From Drosophila persimilis (Eukaryota > Arthropoda > Insecta > Diptera > Drosophilidae), in assembly GCF_003286085.1 (NCBI RefSeq), contig NW_020825317.1:1364001-1428000 (forward strand): a stretch of DNA of 64,000 nucleotides, in the 5' to 3' direction. Positions 47,680-58,256 of this stretch are shown here, piece by piece. Every line of letters starts with the position of its first letter. The first letter of the stretch is position 1. The position numbers and the translations under genes were made by a program. Under the pieces are notes generated by a model. That model was given only the letters and a program-made list of their open reading frames with translations, was not told the DNA's origin and made no database searches.

Positions 47680-48785
47680 TATACCCGATACTCAAAATGA
47701 GTATTGGGGTATATTAGATTTGTGGTGAAAATGGATGTGTGTAACGTCCTGAAGGAATCGTTTCCGACCCCATAAAGTATATATATTCTTGATCAGCATC
47801 AATAGCCGAGTCGATTGAGACATGTCTGTCTGTCCGTCCGTCCGTCTGTCCGTCTGTCCGTCCCCTTCAGCGCCTAATGCTCAAAGACTATAAGAGCCAC
47901 AGCAACGATGTTTTGGATCCAGACTTCTGTGATATGTCACTGCTACAAAAATATTTCAAAACTTTGCCCCGCCCACTTCCGCCCCCACAAAGGACGAAAA
48001 TCTGTGGCATCCACATTTTTAAAGATACGATAAAATCAAAAACGCAGAATCGTAGAGAATGACCATATCTTTTAGACTGCAGAATCTGAATTGGATCGTA
48101 TTATTATTATAGCCAGCATCAAGAAAACAATTTCATTTTTTCTCGCCCTGTCTCTCTCTAACACACACGTAGTATAGGCGGCTTTGCTTAGAGTAAAACA
48201 TTAGCGCCTAGATCTCAGAGACTATAAAAGCTAGAGCAATCAAATTTGGTATCCACACTCCTAATATATCGGACCGAGACGAGTTTGTTTCAAAATTTCG
48301 CCACACCCCCTTCCGCCCCCGCAAAGAATGCAAATCTGGGGATATTCACAAATCTCAGAGACTATTAAAGCTAGAGTAACCAAATTTGGTATCCGCACTT
48401 CTGTTAGATCTCAATATAAAACGTATATCTTAAAATTTCGCCCCACCTCCGTCCGCCCCCACAAAGGACGAAAATCTGTTGCATCCACAATATTGCAGAT
48501 TCGAGAAAACTAAAAACGCAGAATCATAGATACCGACCATATCTATCAGATTGCTGAATCTGGATCAGATCAGATCATTTTTATAGCGAAAGGAAACAAA
48601 TCAATTTGCAGTGGCTACGCAGCGCGTGACGTCACGCTCAGACTGATTTTCTGTCTCTCTCGCACGCACTCTTTGTCGTGTCGTTAAATATTAGCGGCGT
48701 CTGCCGGAGGAGAGCCATACTGACTTAGTATCGGGTATAACCGTAGAGTTGCGGTGTCCGCAGCAACTCACAACGTTCCCCCTCG
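47680..48785 (+). mobile_element. Full-length DINE-1 element
   Basis: 1106 bases. TATACCCGATACTC start, GTCT/GTCC core (47822-47865), three internal modules, 3' TAGTATCGGGTATA, then GAGTTGCGG...CCGCAGCAACTC, which can fold as a bulged hairpin, ending CCCCCTCG. It sits between T-runs, as expected for Helentron-type insertion between T residues. Confidence 0.93.
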
Positions 48786-48829
48786 TTTTTTTAGTAATAT
48801 CGATTTTCCCAGAGAATATCTGTAGTGTA

Positions 48830-49450
48830 CAGCTTTGAGCAGTGAGTCAGCCATTGGATAATTGGTATTCCTGACCTAATGCTAATATGAAGCTAAGTTT
48901 ATGAACTTAATCTTGCAATCTTGTTGCTTGTTGTCCAGCTCGTCGGATTGGTCGGGGTTCATAGTCAGTCTTGGCTCGAAGTTTTTTGGAACAACACACA
49001 AATTCTTTTGGAAATAAAGTCTCTCTTTTCAAGTGGAAACTAACTCTATGCGGAATACGAACTGTAGAAACGTAAAAATATATATGTAGGAATCGGGATG
49101 GAGTCCACGGTGTAGAGAGAGGCTTGAAGTGGCCGCCAGTACTGAACAACACCCTTTTTGAGCAGCAGAGAGAGAGAGACTTCACGACAGCAGGAGGTTT
49201 CTAGGGTTAAGTGGAGAGATCAAGAGATCGGGAGTCAGCGAGAGCGAGAGTCAGTCGGTGCCAGAGATTCGCGAGCTTCACACACAGCAGACAAATGATC
49301 CACATAACCCAAAGTTATACGCACATACAAATACGTTGTTAATCATAATCTTAATCCATTTAAATACTTAATAAAAGTTCACATCTACAACTTAATAAAC
49401 CGTCGTCTCGGGATTCAATCCATATTAGTGCAGAAACCCTGGGACCACAC
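48830..49450 (+). mobile_element. Possible solo LTR or retroelement remnant
   Basis: A unique segment between two DINE-1 copies contains AATAAA-type signals at 49369-49400 followed by 'ccgtcgtctcgggattcaa', a layout like an LTR R-U5 end. Direct LTR partners and coding sequence are not found, and ends are not defined. Confidence 0.2.
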
Positions 49451-49789
49451 ATATATACGAATCTAAACTGACCTACCTCTAAATTACATAGCGTATACAC
49501 CGGAATTAATCAAAGTCATCTTGGGCCATCGATACACCGATTAGTATTTAATTAACTACTGTGAGTATAATTAGTGGCTGAAACCACAATATATATAATT
49601 CAAAGCAGGTTTAAATCTTTTACAATACATATAAAAATACTGATTTGAAGCTTAATATTCCCCTCTAAATTTGTTGTACATAATGTAAAGATTTTTATTA
49701 TCTATGTAATCTGTGTATCTATGTTAATCTTATTATTAGGGCTATTCAATTAAAAGAGAAAATTATTTTGTAGTTATGAGAATGCCTGC

Positions 49790-51340
49790 CTAAACTAATT
49801 ATTATCTTTATTAAATTTATTTTAAAAGTGGATTAATGTAGGTTTCTATCGGGGAATAGCACAATAAATTACCACTAGTGTTTTTTATTATACCCGATAC
49901 TCAAAATGTGTATTGGGGTATATTAGATTTGTGGTAAAAGTGGATGTGTGTAACGTCCAGAAGGAATCGTTTCCGACCCTATAAAGTATATATAGTCTTG
50001 ATCAGCATCAATAGCCGAGTCGATTGAGCCCTGTCTGTCTGTCCGTCCGTCCGTCTGTCCGTCTGTCCGTCCCCTTCAGCGCCTAGTGCTCAAGGACTAT
50101 AAGAGATAGAGCAACGATGTTTTGGATCCAGACTTCTGTGATATGTCACTGCTACAAAAATATTTCAAAACTTTGCCCCGCCCACTTCCGCCCCCACAAA
50201 GGACGAAAATCTGTGGCATCCACATTTTTAAAGATACGATAAAATCAAAAACGCAGAATCGTAGAGAATGACCATATCTTTTAGACTGCAGAATCTGAAT
50301 TGGATCGTATTATTATTATAGCCAGCATCAAGAAAACAATTTCATTTTTTCTCGCCCTGTCTCTCTCTAACACACACGTAGCATAGCCGGCTTTGCTTAG
50401 AGTAAAACATTAGCGCCTAGATCTCAGAGACTATAAAAGCTAGAGCAACCAAATTTGGTATCCACACTCCTAATATATCAGACCGAGACGAGTTTGTTTC
50501 AAAATTTCGCCACACCCCCTTCCGCCTCCGCAAAGGATGCAAATCTGGGGATATTCACAAATCTCAGAGAGTATTAAGGCTAGAGTAACCAAATTTACTG
50601 TCCGCACTCCTGTTAGATCTCAATATAAAACGTATATCTGAAAATTTCGCCCCACCCCCTTCCGCCCACACAAAGGACGAAAATCTGTTGCATCCACAAT
50701 ATTGCAGATTCGAGAAAACTAAAAACGCAGAATCATAGATAATGACCATATCTATCAGGTTGCTGAATCGGGATCAGATCAGATCATTTTTATAGCCAAA
50801 AGGAACAAATCAATTTGCAGTGGCTACGCAGCGGCCGACGTCACGCTCAAACTGATTTTCTGTCTCTCTCGCACGCACTCTTTGTCGTGTCGTTTAATAT
50901 TAGCGGCGTCTGCCGGAGGAGAGCCATACTGACTTAGTATCGGGTATAACCGTAGAGTTGCGGTGTCCGCAGCGACTCACAACGTTCCCCCTCGTTTTAA
51001 ATTGAATTAAGTACCGGTCGTGAACGTACGGGTCTCGATAGTACGATGTTCCCATGTGTGTTTTTTTTTTAATTAATCACATTCTCCTATAAAGCACTTC
51101 ATGTGTTCGTAACTAAAAACTTAGTTGACTTTGAGAAAAAACTTTCATCAAGACTCACCTTTCACCTTTTATGGGAGAGAATAGTAAAGGAAAACATGAC
51201 TATAAAAATGCCGAAAAAGAGATCTGCTTATTTTAATGGGTTTCAGATCAAAGTTAAAGAAATTATATGCCATTTGGTTAAGTTAGCTGAGTTTCAGTCA
51301 ATTCAGAAAATAATATCGGGATATTCCTTTTTTTGCCGAA
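49790..51340 (-). mobile_element. GGGCATTTCCG-family element split by DINE-1
   Basis: Left part 49790-49888 matches the reverse complement of the family near 'acattaatcctcttttaaaa'. Right part 50995-51340 continues with 'gaattaagtaccggtcg' through 'aggaaaacatgactataaa' to 'aataatatcggga'. The DINE-1 lies exactly between, so it inserted later. Confidence 0.75.
49889..50994 (+). mobile_element. Full-length DINE-1 element
   Basis: 1106 bases, same architecture as the copy at 47680 and very similar in sequence. Termini TATACCCGATACTC and CCCCCTCG; the 3' hairpin has one change in the loop side (GCGACTC for GCAACTC). Confidence 0.93.
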
Positions 51341-52857
51341 TGCTCATGTCAAGGTCTTTTTAGTGCCAGTTCATTAAGAACATTCCCATCGATCATTGTT
51401 TCGAATAATTCGTAATTCTCATATAATGTTTTTCCTTCCTTAATTTCAGTGAATTTGCGTGAATCAAACTACTATTTACCATTCTTATTCTTATACCTGC
51501 AGCAGCGCTATTTTGACTGTTCTTACGTGCGAAGTTGCGCCATTTACATATGTACATAAGTATGTAAATCAATCTGTCCTAAACTAGAAATCCAATTTTC
51601 TTGAAGATTGCATTTCTGAATGCTATTAGCCTCATTTTGGCTAAGTCCCACTGTGCGACGCAGTCACTGCCAGAAGTAGCGTCAAATGCCCCAGGAGGTA
51701 TGCAACAGGTTTTGGGGGAGCCGGACATAGAGCGGAAATTAGTATGATGGCCTTGCAGAGAAGGTGTTTTTGAGGGGGACCAGATGATACTTAAAAAAAA
51801 AATCATAAATAAATCAATTGGGGAGAACAGCCAGCAGCAGAGGGCGATATCATGTTAGGGCTGTCATGATTGAATTTATGACAACTTACAAGAAACGAAC
51901 ATGAAGTGTTCCTGTGTAAGTGTGAGCTATGGCAATAAATAAACAATTTATTAGACAAATATTTAGGACCGGAAAGGCAAGAAATCACGTATGTATACAC
52001 AGGCCCAACCTTCATTGCGTAGCGCATAGATTGTAGGTGGCACTTGCTAGCGTGCTAATGATGTGATGCATATCTTTGGGGGCTCTTCTGTGTGGTGTAA
52101 AATGAGAATGGTCTTGCCTGTCTAGACATCACATCATATTATGTATGCAATACAGAGGGAATCATATAGGGAATTTCAAGGGGACCAACAAAAATTTATT
52201 TTGTGAAAAATTCTTAATATAGAACTCGTAAAACTTGTTTTAAAATAATTCGTAAGTTTTGATTGCGTTTGATTTTTCCACTTTTCCCCTTTCAACAAAA
52301 AATTCAAGGACGTTAAGGAAAGAAAACACATTTTCAGGCAAATTATTTTGCATATCCACAAAGGTACGCAGTGCTTCAACTGCTGCTAAAGTTTGTTGAA
52401 ATGTGGGTACCTCATAAACGATTAAAGCAACGTCTTGTTCATCCTCATTTGAATCTGGACCTGAAGAAATTATGTTCTGTTCACTGTTTATTATTGTTGA
52501 GATATTAGCCGCTTATTTGAGTTTTCTATAGTTCATAGTCATTCATATCATTACTTTCCCTATTCATATCACCATTGCTCATCATTGTGTGTTCCCCTTA
52601 AGCACCTAGTTTTACGCGAAAAGTTGTGTTGTTATTGCTTATGTCCAAAACATAACTGAAAAGCTCTCACACGCATAGCCAAAACCCAAATGCCCTTTTT
52701 CTCGACTTCTCCTTGCGGAGTGGAGTTAGTCGAAAGTTCCAGTTGGAACCAACCGCACGCATAGTTCGCTGTACCGCCGCATCAATAAAAGCACCGGTTA
52801 TTTAGTTGAGCCACGTTGTAATATAACCTGTAAGTCCCCATTATTAAATAACCATTA
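51341..52857. other. Intergenic DNA, nothing firm
   Basis: A 75-codon minus frame (51579-51806) and scattered short frames have no recognisable domain. No RNA gene seen. Confidence 0.35.
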
Positions 52858-53205
52858 TATTGTGAGCCGCAGCTAGGGCCCCGACTCTACCTTTATACCC
52901 GATATTCCGTCAGTATGGCTCCCCTCCGAAGAGTGTGTGTGAGAGAGAGAGAGACGGAGGGAGAGAATGAGTAAGCACTTGGAACATTGCGGTGCCACTA
53001 CGAATTGGTTTGTTCATTCTGGCCAGCTATTCAAATAATAATCACATCTAATCCAGATTCGGCAATCGGGTAGATATGGCCATTCTCTATAGTTTTGCGT
53101 TTTTGGTTTTCTTGTGTCCTCGAAATTGTGGATGCGAAAGATTTTCTTCCTTTGTAGGGGCTGAAGGGGGCTGGGCGAAATTTTGAAATATATTAAGTAA
53201 TATCG
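52858..53205 (-). mobile_element. DINE-1 3'-half fragment
   Basis: Reverse-oriented 3' end (TTGTGAGCCGCAGC...CTCTAC, TATACCCGATATTCCGTCAG), then 'agattcggcaatcgg', 'ttgtggatgcgaaag' and 'gggcgaaattttgaaata'. The GA microsatellite at 52937-52955 is its expanded CT-rich segment. Confidence 0.8.
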
Positions 53206-53223
53206 TTGATCGCTTTTTTCAGG

Positions 53224-53461
53224 AATGCCTACGTAAAACAACTAATTCGTACATCTACGAAGGCTCGAGAATTTTTAGAGTCTGTTCAAACATTAGAGCA
53301 CAAGTTGGACCGATTGTTTGCAGCTTTTAACCGCTTTATGGAGCTCTCTGAGGTAGAAAATCAAAAATAATGCGGTAGATGAATTTGTGGATCCGTATTT
53401 GGATATCCCCGACTATGAGAGAAGGTTCTTTAGTGCCCATGATATTTCACTGAAGCCATAA
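53224..53461 (+). pseudogene. Short protein-like relic, possibly retroelement gag
   Basis: A 48-codon frame (53224-53370) reads NAYVKQLIRTSTKAREFL, then VQTLEHKLDRLFAAFNRFMEL, a helical Leu/Phe heptad-like pattern. After its stop, a second frame (53372-53461) reads AVDEFVDPYLDIPDYERRFFSA. Together they resemble the helical N-terminal region of LTR-retrotransposon gag proteins, but no diagnostic motif is present. A CTTTTTTCAG acceptor-like sequence precedes it. Confidence 0.3.
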
Positions 53462-55543
53462 GGGACCGGAGCAGTCGCATTAACTGAAGACAATAATTTC
53501 CAGGACGCATACTACAGGCTCCAAAACCGTTACAACAAACATCACTGATTGCTCGTTCGTTCATTCAAAACATTCATAACCACTTGTTTATCGATTTTTA
53601 ACTTCAATTTTGTCCTTTTTTAGGTAAGAAATCACAATTAAAATATTTCAAATAAAAAATTAGTTTTAGGATGATCGAAAACGCAAGAGCATTCAAGATA
53701 AAGGGGTAGAAAAAAGTCGTAGTGAAGAACTATTCGATATAAGGAATTGGTTATGAAGAGAGCAAATCATACTGAAAATTTAACGAAATTACTTCGCTGT
53801 TTGAAAGTTCGTAATGGAGAAGTTCGACTGTAATTGTTTCTTGAATTCGGAGAGAAGTTCTTGGATTGCATTTTTTTGGCAGACTCTGTCCTCATTGTCC
53901 TCACTTAACGCAAAATGAAATTCAATTCAACTTCTTAAATGAAAAATGTGGCACACAGCCTTCAACCGTGAAGCTGTTGAATGGTTGCGCCTTTTTTGGA
54001 AACTCTATCGCTTTCCCCTATAGTGTTTTTCGGTACGGTACGTGCCAATAAAGTCTTGGCCGAAGCACGCGGCTTTTTATGTGGTCTATTCAGCCGCTCT
54101 TTCCTCCATGCGGGTGTATGTATAATTTACTTAGAAATATACACAGACACATACACGCTTAGTAGACACGCTACTTGGAGCCCTGATTGCGCCTGGCGAG
54201 GCTCTCCGGCTCTCCGGGTCCCTTGGTCTCTCGGTCTTTCGTTCTTTCGGTCTCTGGTGCGCTATGGCTTGTTCCAGCCATTGTTCGACTCCTCGCCGTA
54301 AGCAGAAAGCTCTTCCGAGGCTAAGACTTATAATCATGGCATCATCAACAAAATTATCGTTTTGCCACAGACAGCACATGTGGAAGGGAAGGGCCAGGTC
54401 TAAGGTGTGGGCTGTGAACGCGGGGTGTGTACACCCACAGAACACTCACCATTTAAGAGCATAAAAGCGAAACGTGCTTGAAATGTGAATTACTCTCGCC
54501 GTAAAACTCTCTCACACACGCAGACACATAAGGCAGAGAATACTCTTTGCACATTGTGCGCTCTTCAAGTAACGTGGCATGTGTGCCTTTGTGACTGCTT
54601 CACTGAGAGTGTGTGCAAGTTGATTTTGCTCTTTGGCTCCATTTTGTCTCATAACTTTAACTATTTTTCGCGATCCAAGGAAACTGTTCTCCACTTTCTC
54701 TTTTGTTTTGTTTTTTGTCTCTCCTCACCCTTATTTATCAGAGCATAACCATCTTGAAGGGCAGACGGCATTAAGAAAGCTCCTAAAACCTTTCATACTG
54801 TTTTCAAATTAACAAGCCACCCGAAAGACTCAGCAAAGCATTCGGCTTCTGCTTTCTTCTTAGGTACTGATACTCACGCATTGTTATTGACGGGTTCACG
54901 TTTGACTAAATGTGTAAATACAAGAATACAAGAATGTGTATTATTTAGGCACCGGGTAAGTCAAAGTCTGCATGGACGCATTCCCGGGAAGAGCTCATAG
55001 CAAATAGTCCGAAATTTTAGGAGGGGAGGAAAGAGAACGTGAGGAACAGTCAGAGGAGCGTACGACTACTCCCTTCTACCTTAGCTAAGCTAAGAAAATT
55101 TGCGAAAAGGCGTATTGCAATTACACGAAATATTATTTGTATCATTATTAAAGCAGCTTTTAATTATAGCAGATCACACCTTTTCTTCTTGCGATACACA
55201 TAGTAGTATATCAGTTTCAGTATCAATACATCTGTACATATGTATCTCTCTCTATCTTTCTCTTCCTCTCTCTATCTCTCTCTCCCCAACACTTATACAT
55301 ATTCCATTTGGTCAACCTTCAATATGAACACAAAGAAAATGATACTCTAAAGCAGCTTCGATATCAGTAACAATCACAGGATTCGCAACAGAACTGTTTT
55401 CATTCTTCACTATGCTTTGCTTATCTAAGCTCTTGTCACAACCTCTGTTCTACTTCTGGTTCTGATTCCGATTCGATTTAAAGTCCTACAGTCCTGTAAT
55501 CATACTGCAATATATGCTATATACTTGCCAATTTCATTGGCAG
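53462..55543. other. Intergenic DNA, nothing firm
   Basis: Moderately complex sequence without recognised repeats or domains; short frames only. CT-rich tract near 55245-55285. Confidence 0.35.
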
Positions 55544-55651
55544 ATGACTGATGCGACAGATGAGTCAATCGAGTCGGGGCCTGACATACCCTGGAACTTA
55601 TTGTCAGCGAGTATTGGAGCGGCCTACGGTTTCACTATAAATATTATTAAG
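55544..55651 (+). CDS. Candidate exon with ATG, function unknown
   Basis: A CATTGGCAG acceptor-like site is followed at once by an ATG opening 36 codons (MTDATDESIESGPDIPWNLL, then a hydrophobic SASIGAAYGFTINII) to AAG|GTAATG, a plausible donor in phase 0. The acidic N-terminus plus one hydrophobic segment would suit a small membrane protein. No homologue recognised. The next intron would contain the DINE-1 at 55961. Alternatively this is a chance frame. Confidence 0.25.
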
Positions 55652-55960
55652 GTAATGAATCCTAAGAGCTTTCGGGAAGGAGAAACCTTTGGCAGCTGAA
55701 TTCCAATTCATCCTACCCCTCCATCCAATAAAGATCAAAATGCATGGAGATGTCAGGTATTCATATGCAAATTGGTTAGTTATATGTTTTCACTGTCCCT
55801 ATTTAGTTTATTTGCGAGTACATGCATTTACATACGAGCACGTGGGGTGCGAGAGACCAATGTCGAGCGAGCTGATAAAGGTAATGCAAAGTGGCACCTT
55901 ATGCCCCCTTCCGCCACCCACCCAAGAGATTGACAGGCACACAGAGAAAAAACTGGAAAA

Positions 55961-57073
55961 CGAGGGGGAACGTTGTGAGTTGCTGCGGACACCGCAACTC
56001 TACGGTTATACCCGATACTTAGTCAGTATGGCTCTCCTCCGGCAGACGCCGCTAATATTTAACGACATGACAAAGAGTGCGTGCGAGAGAGACAGAAAAT
56101 CTGTCTGAGCGTGACGTCGGGCGCTGCGTAGCCACTGCAAATTGATTTGTTCCTTTTGGCTATAAAAATGATCTGATCTGATCTAGATTCAGCAATCTAA
56201 TAGATATGGTCATTATCTATGATTCTGCGTTTTTAGTTTTCTCAAATCTGCAATATTGTGGATGCAACAGATTTTCGTCCTTTGTGGGGGCGGATGGGGG
56301 TGGGGCGAAATTCTGAGATATACGTTTCATAGTGACATCTTAAAGGAGTGTATGTACAAAATTTGGTTACTCTAGCCTTAATAGTCTCTGAGATTTGTGG
56401 TTGCCTCAGATTTTCGTCCTTTGCGGGGGCGGAAGGGGGTGTGGCGAAATTTGGACATGAAACGGTCAAGGTCCGATATCACAGGAGTGTGGATACCAAA
56501 TTTGGTTGCTCTGGCTTTTATAGGTTCTGAGATCCCTGAACTCATATTTTGCAATTGGCAAAACCGACCATGAAACCTGTGTGTTAGAGTGAGACAGAGC
56601 GAGAAAGAGTGAAATTGTTTTCGGGATTCTGGCTGTAATAATTATACGATCTGGTTCAGATTTTGCACTCTAGAAGATATAGTCATCTTCTACGATTCTG
56701 CGTTTTTCGTTTTCTCGTATCGTCGAAATTGTGGATGCCACAGATTTTCGCCCTTTGTGGGGGCGGAAGTGGGCGGGGCAAAGTTTTGAAATATTTTTGG
56801 AGCAGTGACATATCACAGAAGTCTGGATCCAAAACATCGTTGCTCTAGCTCTTATAGTCTTTGAGCATTAGGCGCTGAAGGGGACGGACAGACGGACAGA
56901 CGGACGGACGGACAGACGGACAGACAGACATGGCTCAATCGACTCGGCTATTGATGCTGATCAAGAATATATATACTTTATGGGGTCGGAAACGATTCCT
57001 TCTGGACGTTACACACATCCACTTTTACCACAAATCTAATATACCCCAATACTCATTTTGAGTATCGGGTATA
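55961..57073 (-). mobile_element. Full-length DINE-1 element
   Basis: 1113 bases on the minus strand, from CGAGGGGGAACGTTGTGAG to GAGTATCGGGTATA. It retains all three internal modules plus the 'aattggcaaaaccgaccatg' segment shared with the copy at 19611. The GTCC core appears as GACGGACAGACGGACAGAC near 56880-56925. Confidence 0.93.
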
Positions 57074-57117
57074 AAAATCCCAGTCGCGTATTGGTAGCAG
57101 AGGAGTAGTGAGGTCAG

Positions 57118-57344
57118 GGCTCCCCAGAAGTGGATGACCAAGCTAGGCACATATTGAAAAGTTATGAGCAGGAAATTAAGCGGAAGCTGACAACATTGCC
57201 TCACAGCAATGATGGTGATGGCGGATCTGGGATGATGGTGCATACTTTGAGCAAAAACCAACCAGTCACCCGTTCGATTGTCTGTTTGTCTGTCCGTCCG
57301 CCTGTGCTCTTAAGTTGTTATTGTGAATCGCTGGCTATCAGCTA
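57118..57344 (+). CDS. Weak candidate exon, function unknown
   Basis: After AGGTCAG (a poor acceptor with no pyrimidine tract), an open frame reads GSPEVDDQARHILKSYEQEIKRKL, a charged helix-like segment, then a Gly/Asp/Ser-rich stretch. It would join the 55544 exon in phase 0. No clear donor is present and the frame decays into GTCTGTTTGTCTGTCCGTCC. Homology unknown. Confidence 0.15.
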
Positions 57345-57719
57345 GCTGGAAATCCTCTTGCACTTTCGAATCATAATTGGCAAAATATTTCGATGGTTCT
57401 TGTCGAAAACGGTTTTTATACGAGGTACTTAAAAAGGTACACCGTAGGTACATACATTAGATTCGTGTAGATCAGTGGTCGGTACCTAGACATTTACATA
57501 TTTTGTATTGCTTTTGGGCGAGTAAAACGGAACGAAACAGGTCGGAAAAATGTTATTGCTGTAGCGACACTTTCGGTCAGGATATGCTCGCCGTGCCGGG
57601 GCTCACAGAAACTTGCAGGTTTCTGTTTGTGGTATCTGAAAGATAGAGTCTCGTAGTTTAAAGTAAAGTGTGGATTAAGTGGTACAAGAATAGTTTCTGT
57701 TTATTGATCTTAAATGTAG

Positions 57720-57895
57720 AGAGTCTTCCTTCTGGGTCGCTTGCGCTCCGAAAGTTGAACGATTATTCTCATCGGAGCGTACCTAAACCTCCGCAAAATT
57801 TCTTCTCCTTGGAGCGCACTGCTGGAGGGAACAGAATGGAGGAATATCCTACGAATAGAGGTGAACCACATGGTGTTTCCTATGCCAGTAATACT
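57720..57895 (+). CDS. Weak candidate exon, function unknown
   Basis: Open between an AAATGTAG acceptor-like site and an ACT|GTAAGG donor. It encodes a basic, Ser/Pro-rich segment (SGSLALRKLNDYSHRSVPKP, then NRMEEYPTNRGEPHG). Its entry phase does not match the candidate at 57118, so the two need not belong together. Not recognised. Confidence 0.2.
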
Positions 57896-57954
57896 GTAAG
57901 GAGACGCACTGGATTGGTGGCATACCAAGAAATTTCCAGTCACGAATTTGGATC

Positions 57955-58256
57955 ATGTAACGAAATTTTGAAATACACTTGTGACAGTGACATATCACAG
58001 GAGAATCATAGAGAATGACCATATCTACCAGATTGCCGAATCTGGATCAGATCGGATTATTGTTACAGTCAAAAGCAACAAATCAATTTGCAGTGGTAAC
58101 GCAGCGCCCTACACGTTCTCACTGATTTTCTGACTCTCTCGCACAGACTATTTGTCGTTCAATGTCTGCCGGAGGTGAGCCATACTGATCGGGTATATGT
58201 TGTGTCGGGTGTAGAGTTGTGGTCGCAGCATGAAACTCACAACGTTCACCCTCGTT
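57955..58256 (+). mobile_element. Composite DINE-1 fragment with inverted junction
   Basis: 57955-58003 is minus-oriented DINE-1 sequence ('gaaattttgaaata', 'gtgacatatcacagg'). From about 58004 the plus-oriented 3' part follows ('agaatcatagagaatgacca', 'ccgaatctggatcagatcgg', ending near CACCCTCG). Confidence 0.75.
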
